A stretch of 64,000 nt of DNA from Thiotrichaceae bacterium UBA4486 (GTDB lineage: Bacteria; Pseudomonadota; Gammaproteobacteria; Eutrophobiales; Eutrophobiaceae), in assembly GCA_002389045.1 (NCBI GenBank), contig DGNS01000010.1, positions 121,581-185,580 on the forward strand, given 5' to 3'. The notes under the pieces were generated by a model that made no database searches, had not been told where the DNA came from, and saw only the letters and a program-made list of their open reading frames with translations. This document shows, one piece after another, positions 37,773-47,013 of this stretch (position 1 is its first letter; every line of letters begins with the position of its first letter). A program made the position numbers and the translations under genes.

Positions 37773-39451
37773 GCGTGCCTACCGTCCTTATCAGTTCCAT
37801 CATTCCTCTCAATCGCATAGCGGGGCGATACCTTCTGGGTCACATAAGCGTCTGACAGATCTTTGTAGAAGCCGATTTCGCGCAGGCGACGCTTGAAGGC
37901 TTCGAGGTTGAGGCGCAATGCGCGTCTATCGAGGATGCTGCTGTTGGCCTGGGCTCCTTCCTGTAGCCGGTCGATGTGAAGGCCGTAGCGGTTTCTCAGG
38001 AAGGCCAGTAATTCCTCAATACGGACCTCGCGGGTCACGAAGCGCCCGCCATCCTGGGTGAGCACGGCCACCTGAAGCAGCACCTCCAGCAGCTTGCTTC
38101 CCAGCATAAACCGCCGAGGGCTTCCCTTGGTTCTGGATTGGGCCAACAGGCCGTTCTCCTTGTTCTTCAGCAGAAGAGAATCCAGGCATTCGGTGATGTA
38201 CTGGCGGTGATACTTGCCGCGATACGCCATCAGGATTTCGATGAAGGTCTCAAACTCGCCGAGACCCATAGCGGTGACTTCCCGGATCTCCGGATCGACG
38301 TCCTCATTCCCGGAGGTCGACTCTTCGATCAGGCTGGCCAGGCGGAATTTGAAGTAGGCCTGCCGCTCGGCGTCGTGCTCAGGCTTCAGCAGGGAAACAA
38401 GATCGCCGACGCTGAACACGCCGCCCCCTGGCGTAGCGAGCTTGCCAGTCTTTTTGCTCAGGTATTCCGCCATCTCGTCGAGTTTCTTGACGACGAAATT
38501 GGCCTGCACGAAGGCCGGGATCTGGCGATAGAGCCGGTCCGTGGACTTTCGGGCCAGTTCGGCCATATGCGGATTGTTGGCGTCGCCCATATCCACGACC
38601 AGCGCCACGCGGTAAGGACAGCCTTCCAGCGCGTTGTCGAGGCCGGGGTTAATCGGGCATTCCTTGGTGGTGCAGAGATCGTTGCCGGAGCGCTGTTTCA
38701 CCAGCTTGGGCAGCATCTGCAGCAGCTTGAGGTGGTAGAGCGCCAGATGGAAGGCCATCAGGGTCTTGAGGTAATCCACCAGCACGGAGCGCGGAATATA
38801 GGGCTCGTAGGCCAGAAGCCGCAGGATGTCGTCGGCCATGATGTCGGCTTGGCCAATGCACAACGGTTGGAAACGTGCGGGCTCCTTGGAGTCCTTCATG
38901 TCCTGGGTAACCTGGTGATCCAGTCGCAGGATTGCCTGTGTTTCCACATCCACGGATGCGTTGGGGTCGTAGCGGTCCGTCACCAGGTCGATTCCCGGGA
39001 AGAAGAACCGTTTCAAGGCGTCTCGCGCCGCTTGCCCCTTACCTTTGCGGGCATGGAAAAGCATCCAGTAAATCTGCTCGGCCGCACCGTAATCACGCGT
39101 GTGCTTCGCATTGCGGAACTTATAGGTATTGCCGTGCAGGGGCCTTGGGGCGGCAAGTGCCTGATTACTTTTACCTCGGTTGACCAGATCCATGAGGTCG
39201 GTCTCTATCCAGGCGTGAGCAATTTCCGGGTGCTTGTCGAAACCAGCAAACCATTCGGGATGTTCTAGGAAATCTTCCAAAAACTCATCTACCGAAAGGT
39301 CACCGCCGCGGGGCGGTCTACGACTAGCATAACCATCGTATTTGAGACGTGGAAACAGCATGGTCAATACACGATCCATCTCGATATGTTTGAAATCGAG
39401 ATAAGAGACCTTGGGAATTCTGAATTCCTTGTCCCGTCCTTTAACTGACAT
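37769..39451 (-). CDS. mad7-like: MADS protein MAD7-like (unknown function)
   Basis: This 560-aa, charged, mostly helical protein has no catalytic motif that I can name. A cluster of Cys (LCTTKECPINPGLDNALEGCPY, about 255-275, three to four cysteines) could bind a metal. Its identity rests on position: it lies between the tandem-kinase gene and the large HerA-type ATPase, where MADS loci carry MAD7. It overlaps MAD8 by four bases and MAD6 by eleven bases. Confidence 0.7.
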   Translation of the reverse strand: MSVKGRDKEFRIPKVSYLDFKHIEMDRVLTMLFPRLKYDGYASRRPPRGGDLSVDEFLEDFLEHPEWFAGFDKHPEIAHAWIETDLMDLVNRGKSNQALAAPRPLHGNTYKFRNAKHTRDYGAAEQIYWMLFHARKGKGQAARDALKRFFFPGIDLVTDRYDPNASVDVETQAILRLDHQVTQDMKDSKEPARFQPLCIGQADIMADDILRLLAYEPYIPRSVLVDYLKTLMAFHLALYHLKLLQMLPKLVKQRSGNDLCTTKECPINPGLDNALEGCPYRVALVVDMGDANNPHMAELARKSTDRLYRQIPAFVQANFVVKKLDEMAEYLSKKTGKLATPGGGVFSVGDLVSLLKPEHDAERQAYFKFRLASLIEESTSGNEDVDPEIREVTAMGLGEFETFIEILMAYRGKYHRQYITECLDSLLLKNKENGLLAQSRTKGSPRRFMLGSKLLEVLLQVAVLTQDGGRFVTREVRIEELLAFLRNRYGLHIDRLQEGAQANSSILDRRALRLNLEAFKRRLREIGFYKDLSDAYVTQKVSPRYAIERNDGTDKDGRHA

Positions 39452-42400
39452 GGTAATCAGCCCCCTTTTCTGACACTGTCATCGTCAGCAAGCCGTTATC
39501 TTCTCGGTGAATTTCATAAAATTTATGTCCCGCTTTGGTTAGCAAAACCTCTTTGTAGGGCACGGAAGCCAGAAGATTCTTAAAGACCGCCAAGCTCAGG
39601 TAGAAACCTTCCTGTTCCTCTATGCTGGGCCGGTAACCGTTGTTCAACCGCATCAGCATTTCATAGATGTCGAGATTGATGCGCAGGCTGGCCTTGTGCC
39701 CGTCGCCGGAGTCATAAAGCAACACCAGCGCTTGAGACAGGCACTCAAGGAAAGGATAGGCCGCCGCTTCCTGTTCGGTCCGGAGCGTGAAATGATCGCC
39801 GTCGAAGAGGCGGTAACTGCGGATCGTGCCCTTATCCACCTGGCGGACACGCATCGCCAACTGGTTGCCCAACCGCGCCGGATCGCTCAGGCCTTCGCCT
39901 CGATTGATAGCCCGGAGGATGGTGGTTACCTCATCCTGACTCTTCGCTCCGGGTTCCTCAATGGCCTTTACGAAGGGGTCAATATGCCTGTATGGAAGCA
40001 TCTTTTCCCACGGACGATTTTCCTGATTGTCGCGGCATTCGAAGAAATGGAGGCGGCGCATGTGCGAGAGGTAGTTCCGGTGCCTGGCGATCAGTCGCGC
40101 ACGGTTCTTCGACGAGTAATCCCGGGGCAGATTGTGGAACAGAGTCTCAAGTAAATCTTCATCGTAGTTTCCGCGTTCATCAAAATTGGACCGGGATGAC
40201 TTGTGGTTTGAAGGAGCAAGAAAGCCCAGTTTGCTATCCAGATCCGGGTTGCTGACTTCGGCAACGTCGATCTCGCGCAGCAAGGCAATCAGTCGGTCAT
40301 TAGAACCTTCCGCCCCGCCAAGCCACGATTTGAAATAGAAACCGTCAAGGATGCGATTCTGGGTCTCTTCACCGCCGTTCTGATAGAGCTGGTGAATGCC
40401 GTCGCAATCCTGGGTGCCCACCAGCATGAAGGCCAGCGCCGAACGCAGGTCGCGCATGGTGATGTGCAGGCGGCCGCGCAAATGGGTAATGGTGTAGAGC
40501 ATCTTCAGTCGCTCGATCACCTTGGGACCGGCAACCGGGTCCTGGAAGGTGCGGGCATTGTGGTAGGCGTAACACTTGCCCTTGAGGTCGCATTTCTCGC
40601 AGGCCTGCCAGTATTCCTGCTGCGTCATGCGGGCGATCAGGCGTTCCAGAATCGAAGGATGATCTTCCTCGGGTTCGGCAACCACCGAGCGCAGGTTGAG
40701 GTTGATGACCGCGATACCACCTTCCGTAGCGGCTCCGGCCAAGCCCTGTTGGATCTGCTTGGCAAGCAGCGGGAACTCCTCTTCGTGCTCGAGGAAGAAA
40801 TCGACCAGCCGCCCCTCGTTGATGGCGATCAGACGGGTCTGATTCGCGGGCCAGCCGGAAGCGTCCTTGCCCGCGAAGGGAGCAAAGAACTTCTGCAGCA
40901 CGGCATCGTTGCGCTCATCGCCTTCATCCTGGCTACCGTCGTAGTTGCTCTGGTAGGTATGCCCCTTGAGCTGGAACACTGCCCCATTCGCGCCACGCTG
41001 CATCTGTGCGCCCTTGCTTTCGACAAAGGCCTCGAACTGCTGTATGAACGCCGTTTTGCCGTCACCGGCGTTGCCGCTGATGATGACCAAGCGGAACTCA
41101 CCTTTGAGCAGCGCGGGCTTGAGTTTCTCGTCCAGGTAGGTCGGCACGTAGGTGGCCTTGCCAACTTCGTCGAGGCCACGGGTGCCCGCGTTGGATACCT
41201 GGCTTTGGCTGTAGATGGTCAGCAGATGGGTGACAAAGGGGTTGGTATTGGGTTTGGTCGGCTCGAAGCCCAGTTTGGCCACCGCTTTGGGTCCGGCTGC
41301 AATCTCGCCGGTGGTCAGCACCGAGCGTAGGCGTTTGACCTCAGCCAGGGCGATCAAAAACTCTTCCGCCGACGCGTAGCGATCCTTGCGCTCCGGCGCG
41401 ATCATCTTCACCAGCACATTAATCAGCGAAGAGCTGAGGTCGGCGCAGCCTCTGAACTGTTTCGGGTCCTTGGGCTGGGTTTTTATCGGCGGCGTGGGGT
41501 CATCGAAAGGATACTTGCCGGTCAGGCACTCGTAGAAGGAGATGCCCAGGGCATAGAGGTCGCGGTCCATCCGATCCGAGGCATCCGGCTCAAACGAGTA
41601 ATCGTAATCCGGCGGCAGGTAGCGACGCGTGCCGCCACCGCCTTGCACTTCGTCGTTCTCGGAGACCGCAACGTTGAAATCGATGATGCGGACACCCTTA
41701 TCGGTCCACAGCAGGTTGGAGGGCTTGACGTCCTGATGATAAATGCCGTGCTTGTGAAGATGGGCCAGCCCATCTGCGGCCTCGCGCACAATGCGCACGG
41801 CATCATCCAGCGATAGCGCCTCGGCATCGATCAGATCAGATACGTCCAGACCCTCCACATATTCAAAGACGATGTACGGCGTCTGCTTGGTGTCGGCCAT
41901 GCGGTCCGCCCAGATCACCTTCACCACATGCGGATGGTCGGGCAGATTGGTCAGGGTCTTGTATTCGCGGCGCAGCCTCTCGTACACGCTGCGACGGTCC
42001 TTGGTCACCAGCTTGATGACCCGCACCACATCGCCCAGAGAATCGAACACCTTGTAGGCCACGCCGAAGCCGCCGCTGCCCAGCTTCTTCTGGATGCGGA
42101 AGCGATCTGCCAGGACGAAATCTTGTGACAGGTTCGTCAGGTCATCGGGGATTTGCAGTTGTGCCGCGGCCGGGCCGCTCATCACCAGGCCGGATTCGTT
42201 CTTGCCCTCGGGCAGAATCAGGTCATCCAGGCCCTTGCTGGCGATGGCCGCACTGGTATGCCGTTCCTCGGGGTCGAACTCGCAGAACCTCTGCAGCCAG
42301 TCGTCGATCCCCTTGGGCAGGTCCGGTTTGTGTTCCGAGGGTTTGATGGGGAACTTACCGTCGGCCTCCATCATCTGGTCGACGCTTTCAAAGGGCAGTT

Positions 42401-43604
42401 CACCGGTGAGCAGCTCATATAAGATCAGCCCGGCGGCATAGAGATCGGAGGCGATGCTGGCCTGGGTCGGATCCTTGAAGCACTCCGGAGCCTGGTAGGC
42501 GGCTTCCAGATCATCCACCACCTGATCGGCTATGGTGGAGGTGCGATTCTTGCCCACCCGGGCGAAATCGAAACCCGTCACCCGGGCCTGGCCGCCCTTG
42601 GTCACCAAAATGGCGTCCGGGGTGAGATTGCGGTGGATCACCTCGTGCCGGTGCGCGTGGTCCAGGGCCGACAACACATCGCGCATGACCTGGAGCTTCT
42701 GGTCAAAGGTCAGCGCCAGAGAGGCCTTATTGATGTGCAGGCGCAGGGCCTGGCCGGGCAGGTCCTCGGTGACCAGCACCACCTTGTCTTCATCGTCGGT
42801 GACGAACAGATCCTTCACCGCCATCACGTTGGCGTGGGTTGGCATGTGCGCCACGGCGCGATAGGCGTTGCTGATCTTCTTGAATTCTTCTTTGCGGGCG
42901 GCCTCGTCCTGGTAGGGATCGGCCTGATAAACCCGCAGCCGGGCCAAGCCGCCACTCTTGCCTAACAGATTGTGCTTGGCGCGATACTCGGTGTAGCGGT
43001 CGGTGCCTCCGAGCTTCTCTTCTACCTGCCAATCGCGGAATACCAGCGCCGCGCTTTTCGGCTTGGCTTTCCCTGTGATCGCTTTGGCAATCTGGGAGTG
43101 GAAACGTGTGATGTTATCAAGCCGGCTGTCGGGGATGCGGCTCTGGTCGCGGAAGTATTTCAAGCAGTGTTTGAAGTCGGTCACGTCCGGGCTGTCGATG
43201 CCTGCCTGGTCGAACACAGCAGCGTCATCGGCGGTGAGCAGCACGGCGGCGTGAACATGGGCCTTGCGCAGCTCGATCAGGCCGGTGTTGCTCTCGCGGA
43301 TGATGGTGGCCATGGTCTTGGCGTGGCTGCGCAGCTTGGCCAGCGGCGAGAAAAACGGCTGCCGTCCCTCGGGATACCACTTGGAGCCATACACGTCGAT
43401 GTTGCCCCGCGTTCCTTTGACATCCACCAGGTAAACCGCATGAGGCGCGAGGATGGCGATGTCGATCTCAAAAACCTCCTCCCGCTGCCGAATTTCGAAA
43501 TTGTGGAAGATCAGCCAGCCTTCCGGGAGATGATCCCGAAGAAAGCCGATCGCCTGGCGCTCAGAGTCGTTCGCGGGTTGCCCGATGGGTATGACCTTCG
43601 CCAT
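39441..43604 (-). CDS. mad6-like: MADS protein kinase MAD6-like: NERD, pseudokinase, kinase, P-loop ATPase
   Basis: This 1387-aa multidomain protein begins with a NERD nuclease domain (about 15-150; FEIDIAIL with Asp48 and VDVKGT with Asp61/Lys63). A first kinase fold (about 200-460) has HRN at 324-326 instead of HRD, FDF instead of DFG, and no glycine-rich loop, so it looks like a pseudokinase. A second kinase (about 500-760) is complete: GSGGFG at 509-514, Lys531, HQDVKPSN (Asp625, Asn630) and IDFN (Asp642). A P-loop ATPase region follows (Walker A SGNAGDGKT, about 843-851) with a CEKCDLKGKC zinc-like motif further on. It probably phosphorylates host or system proteins when phage is sensed. 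Neighbour overlaps are one base (MAD5) and eleven bases (MAD7). Confidence 0.87.
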   Translation of the reverse strand: MAKVIPIGQPANDSERQAIGFLRDHLPEGWLIFHNFEIRQREEVFEIDIAILAPHAVYLVDVKGTRGNIDVYGSKWYPEGRQPFFSPLAKLRSHAKTMATIIRESNTGLIELRKAHVHAAVLLTADDAAVFDQAGIDSPDVTDFKHCLKYFRDQSRIPDSRLDNITRFHSQIAKAITGKAKPKSAALVFRDWQVEEKLGGTDRYTEYRAKHNLLGKSGGLARLRVYQADPYQDEAARKEEFKKISNAYRAVAHMPTHANVMAVKDLFVTDDEDKVVLVTEDLPGQALRLHINKASLALTFDQKLQVMRDVLSALDHAHRHEVIHRNLTPDAILVTKGGQARVTGFDFARVGKNRTSTIADQVVDDLEAAYQAPECFKDPTQASIASDLYAAGLILYELLTGELPFESVDQMMEADGKFPIKPSEHKPDLPKGIDDWLQRFCEFDPEERHTSAAIASKGLDDLILPEGKNESGLVMSGPAAAQLQIPDDLTNLSQDFVLADRFRIQKKLGSGGFGVAYKVFDSLGDVVRVIKLVTKDRRSVYERLRREYKTLTNLPDHPHVVKVIWADRMADTKQTPYIVFEYVEGLDVSDLIDAEALSLDDAVRIVREAADGLAHLHKHGIYHQDVKPSNLLWTDKGVRIIDFNVAVSENDEVQGGGGTRRYLPPDYDYSFEPDASDRMDRDLYALGISFYECLTGKYPFDDPTPPIKTQPKDPKQFRGCADLSSSLINVLVKMIAPERKDRYASAEEFLIALAEVKRLRSVLTTGEIAAGPKAVAKLGFEPTKPNTNPFVTHLLTIYSQSQVSNAGTRGLDEVGKATYVPTYLDEKLKPALLKGEFRLVIISGNAGDGKTAFIQQFEAFVESKGAQMQRGANGAVFQLKGHTYQSNYDGSQDEGDERNDAVLQKFFAPFAGKDASGWPANQTRLIAINEGRLVDFFLEHEEEFPLLAKQIQQGLAGAATEGGIAVINLNLRSVVAEPEEDHPSILERLIARMTQQEYWQACEKCDLKGKCYAYHNARTFQDPVAGPKVIERLKMLYTITHLRGRLHITMRDLRSALAFMLVGTQDCDGIHQLYQNGGEETQNRILDGFYFKSWLGGAEGSNDRLIALLREIDVAEVSNPDLDSKLGFLAPSNHKSSRSNFDERGNYDEDLLETLFHNLPRDYSSKNRARLIARHRNYLSHMRRLHFFECRDNQENRPWEKMLPYRHIDPFVKAIEEPGAKSQDEVTTILRAINRGEGLSDPARLGNQLAMRVRQVDKGTIRSYRLFDGDHFTLRTEQEAAAYPFLECLSQALVLLYDSGDGHKASLRINLDIYEMLMRLNNGYRPSIEEQEGFYLSLAVFKNLLASVPYKEVLLTKAGHKFYEIHREDNGLLTMTVSEKGADYHVS

Positions 43605-44995
43605 TAGTGCCCCCCGGCCTCAATGGCGTGCTCTACGCGAGCAATCGCCTCGCGCTCCAGTTCAACAGCTCTTGCCCGCTTTTCCCATGCTGCTTCCGCC
43701 AAGCTTCCAATCTCCCGCCGCTTCTCGGGTGACGGCCAATAGATCTTTATCTTTCTCGCACCATCCTCCTGAAGAACAGGTATCGAAGTTCCGGAAGAGT
43801 TCTTGAGAAGAAACCGCAACCCGAAGCCGGTTGCGAGATAGACAAATATGTACCCTGCGTCTTTTTTATCGTGGGGAATGATGCGCATTTGATGCTCGGA
43901 CACAGCTTTTCCAATTAGGTTACGATTGGCAAGCGTGGGCCTTCCGAAAATCCCGTATCTTTGTCCCACACACTGAAATAGAATCTGCCCAGGCTTTACT
44001 ATGAATTTGTCGATATTCTTTGTGTTCGCGGAAATCTGATCTTCACTGCTCTGATCCATCGTCATCACATCGGCGCCTCCGAGAAACTCGTAACCGCCTT
44101 CTCGCACGCGTATCCGTTTGAAGATGGGGGGGCGTAAGACATCCGCGATTTGTGCAATCTCAATCAGCGGAACTCTGGCCTTCTTTTCGGCCTCGCCGAC
44201 AAAGCCAACGTGATGAAACGCATCTAAACGGCCAAGAAAACCATTGATGGATTTCGTTTCTACGGTGAACGACTGCGGCTGTTCATGTTCCCAAACCGCA
44301 GGTCCGCCGGCAATCTCCTCTTCAAGCACGTTCACCTGGTCTGAGATTTCCCTGTTTGCTTGGGTTCTTAGATCGGCCGCACTTTGTATCAACTCGTGCG
44401 CCTCTTCTTCTATCGAAGCAAGACGCGGAACAGGAAGATCGGCTATGTGATGCGGTTCAATGCTTTGGATAATTGATCCGTAAGTGCCAGAGACAACAAG
44501 TGGAAGGCCAAACCTACTTCTGAGATAAGCATAAAGATATCCAGGCCAAGTTTTCTTTCGATCAGCGACCACCCGCATGAAGTGTTGCGATCCAGCCATG
44601 TTTTTCATGTCTGCGCGGGAAAAGGCCATTCTTCCAATGGTTCCAGAGCAAGTAATAAGCGTCCAACCTTCATCAATCAAAAGGGCTTGGTTGCTTCTTA
44701 CTTGCTTGTTTGAAAGAAACGCGAGACCGGATAACTCTGCGGAAAGTATGTCGGTGCTTCCCAAGAAGGGAACACCGTGGGCTGCGTCTTCGACATATAT
44801 TCGTGGGAAGCGCGGGCCATTAAAGATTCCGCCATTGTACCCTGCAGTGAGGTCCTTAAGCGGCGAAGTCCTATGCTTCTTGAGGAGTTCGCGCGCCTCG
44901 ATAGCACCGGAAAGGTAAGGCCCACAATCAAGCCGGCGCCCATTGCTTTCAAGCCAAGTGCTGGGGACGGCTTTGATCTGAAACTTTCTGCTCAT
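43604..44995 (-). CDS. mad5-like: HsdS-like specificity subunit (MAD5-like)
   Basis: This 463-aa protein resembles type I restriction specificity subunits. It has two target-recognition domains (roughly 40-200 and 250-430), separated and followed by helical spacers rich in Glu/Arg (EEEAHELIQSAADLRTQANR and the C-terminal EKRREIGSLAEAAWEKRARAVELERE). Each domain has typical phrases such as GTYGSIIQSIEPHHIADLPV. It should direct the adjacent methylases to a two-part DNA sequence. No HsdR translocase-nuclease accompanies it, which separates this locus from a type I restriction system. Confidence 0.85.
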   Translation of the reverse strand: MSRKFQIKAVPSTWLESNGRRLDCGPYLSGAIEARELLKKHRTSPLKDLTAGYNGGIFNGPRFPRIYVEDAAHGVPFLGSTDILSAELSGLAFLSNKQVRSNQALLIDEGWTLITCSGTIGRMAFSRADMKNMAGSQHFMRVVADRKKTWPGYLYAYLRSRFGLPLVVSGTYGSIIQSIEPHHIADLPVPRLASIEEEAHELIQSAADLRTQANREISDQVNVLEEEIAGGPAVWEHEQPQSFTVETKSINGFLGRLDAFHHVGFVGEAEKKARVPLIEIAQIADVLRPPIFKRIRVREGGYEFLGGADVMTMDQSSEDQISANTKNIDKFIVKPGQILFQCVGQRYGIFGRPTLANRNLIGKAVSEHQMRIIPHDKKDAGYIFVYLATGFGLRFLLKNSSGTSIPVLQEDGARKIKIYWPSPEKRREIGSLAEAAWEKRARAVELEREAIARVEHAIEAGGH

Positions 44996-47013
44996 TGAGA
45001 CACCTCGCCGGTTTCCCGGAATTCCTTGTACTTTTCCGCCACCAGCGGTAGCTCGTCATGAATGCGGCGATTCCGGCGTGTGGTCCGGCGGATTTCCACT
45101 TCGCCACCTTCGCGAACCCGTTCGATCACTTCCTCATCGAAAACCAGTTCTTCACCATCAGGGGCTCGCTGGAACAGGAGATTGCCCCGGGCGTCGACAC
45201 CGGCCCGATCCACCACGGCCATAAAGACTTTGTATTCCGGGTGCTCGGTATTGATCAGTTCCTCCTGGCTGCGGCGGCGCAGCACCAGCAGGCTCGGCAA
45301 GGCGGGTGTCAGGCCATACTCCTTGACGGTGACCTTGAATGGCTCCACCGGCAGATCAACGGAGGCAAAGACCTCGCAGTGGCGTTGAATCCACCAGCGC
45401 ACGTATTCATCGCCGGGATTGCCCAGCAAGCCGTCGGGCAGCAGGATTCCAACACGGCCAGTGCCAGGCTTCACCCATTGGAGGGCGCGTTCGATAAATA
45501 GTACCTCGGGCGGCACGCCGCCGGTGTTCAGATTACCCGTGTTGCGGAATCCGCCTTCTTCGTCGCGCTCCCAGTTGTTACCCAGGTCATAGCGTTCCAA
45601 GATGGAGGTGTCGCTCACCGTGTCTTGGGTGGAGAACCATGGATTAAGCAGAACCATATCCATGCTGCCTAGGGCTAAAGCCGGGCGGGCGGCATCGATG
45701 CCATCCAGATCGCCGTCCGGGAAGGTGCGGGCATCGATGCGGAACACGCGGCCCGGATTGCCGGTGGTGAACAGCAGGTTCATGCGGCTGGCGACAGCCA
45801 GGAAGGGATCGATGTCGCAACCCAGGGCATTGCTGGCTGCCCAGGCGGCGGTCTCGTTTTGCGCTTGGCGGATCTGTTCGTTGGTGGTCTCTTCAGGCGT
45901 GGTGCCCATGGCCGCCAGTTTCTTCTTGAAGATGTGCGCGGCAGTCATGGCCAGGAAGGTGCCGGTGCCGCTGGAGCAGTCCATGATGCGTTCGCCGGGC
46001 TGCGGATCGAGCATCTCCACCGCCATTTCGGCCACGTTGAGCGGCGTGGGGTAGCGGCCCTCGCGACCGTCCATGACGCTGCGGGCGACCGCTCGAAAGG
46101 CCCCGGTGCGGTAACGGGGCTGGGTTTCGCTTAAGTTATAGCGGGCCAACTCCATGACCACGCGGGCGATCTCGTGGGGTTCCAGCGTCAGATCCCAGCC
46201 ACGGGTCAGCAGGTTCCGTTGCCAGGCCTTGGCGGCGGCAATGGATTCGTTGATGCGCTGGGCAATGGCCTGTTGGCCCGCCTCGGTGAAAGGCTCGTCG
46301 CCCCTGATCCAAAATTTGCGCTCGCCGGTGGGCAGAGTCTCATCGTGGATCTTGGCCAGCATCAGCACGGCCAACTGTTTGAAGGAATCCTTGTGGTCGA
46401 GTCCCAGATTGCGGTTCAGATACTGGCGGCAGCGTAGCAGAGCGTCTTCCAAGTCCTCCGCCTCGGCGCTGACTTGAATGACGCCGCCGGTGCGGTCCAG
46501 GTCGGAGGTATCCTCTCCAGGGGCAGGCCAAACCCCTAGAGGTTTCGTTCGTGTTTCAAATCGAGTGTGCTCAACCTGAAAGAGAAACTCTTCCTGACCA
46601 TTGGTCCACATACCAAGGGAGGCAGCTGGTATCAGTTCTAGTAGCTCTTTAAGCGTGCGCAGGTCTGCCTCTGCTTCTTCAAAAGACCGCAGCTTATTCC
46701 GGCTACTCTGGTGCTTACAAACAATGATGCGCTGTAGGTTCTCGTTGAAGTGCTCGGTATTCGGCCGAAAAATAGCAATGTCGACGCGCTTACGCATATG
46801 CCCCTCTATTCGAGGGTGATAATTCACCTCCAGGTCGTTCCGGTCAAACCCATAACTCTCAATGAGTTGACGCAGAACTTTCTGGATTAGCAGCTTCTTG
46901 TCCGATGCACTTTCCTTGTTCCCGGTCAGGATGTCGATGAAAAAGTTAACCGGGCCACTCTCTTCGGCAGCATCGTGCAGGGCTTCAACGATGTCGTTTT
47001 CTTGATCACTCAT
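44992..47013 (-). CDS. HsdM-like N6-adenine methylase paralogue with NPWF motif
   Basis: This 673-aa protein has an HsdR_N-like N-terminal domain (about 35-160, RKRVDIAIFRP) and an HsdM-type methylase domain (about 300-620). The AdoMet site reads DCSSGTGTFL (345-354). The catalytic motif IV reads NPWF (457-460), where active enzymes usually have NPPF. It is clearly homologous along its length to the next gene upstream, so the two arose by duplication. The altered motif suggests reduced activity or a structural role in a heteromeric methylase; aromatic substitutions can be tolerated, so inactivity is not proven. Four-base overlaps link it to both neighbours. Confidence 0.85.
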   Translation of the reverse strand: MSDQENDIVEALHDAAEESGPVNFFIDILTGNKESASDKKLLIQKVLRQLIESYGFDRNDLEVNYHPRIEGHMRKRVDIAIFRPNTEHFNENLQRIIVCKHQSSRNKLRSFEEAEADLRTLKELLELIPAASLGMWTNGQEEFLFQVEHTRFETRTKPLGVWPAPGEDTSDLDRTGGVIQVSAEAEDLEDALLRCRQYLNRNLGLDHKDSFKQLAVLMLAKIHDETLPTGERKFWIRGDEPFTEAGQQAIAQRINESIAAAKAWQRNLLTRGWDLTLEPHEIARVVMELARYNLSETQPRYRTGAFRAVARSVMDGREGRYPTPLNVAEMAVEMLDPQPGERIMDCSSGTGTFLAMTAAHIFKKKLAAMGTTPEETTNEQIRQAQNETAAWAASNALGCDIDPFLAVASRMNLLFTTGNPGRVFRIDARTFPDGDLDGIDAARPALALGSMDMVLLNPWFSTQDTVSDTSILERYDLGNNWERDEEGGFRNTGNLNTGGVPPEVLFIERALQWVKPGTGRVGILLPDGLLGNPGDEYVRWWIQRHCEVFASVDLPVEPFKVTVKEYGLTPALPSLLVLRRRSQEELINTEHPEYKVFMAVVDRAGVDARGNLLFQRAPDGEELVFDEEVIERVREGGEVEIRRTTRRNRRIHDELPLVAEKYKEFRETGEVSQ

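Noticed and set aside
38138..39268. 376-codon plus-strand frame inside the MAD7-like gene
   Set aside because: It is an antisense shadow with no ribosome-binding site and no recognisable domain; the minus-strand gene is tightly coupled to its neighbours.
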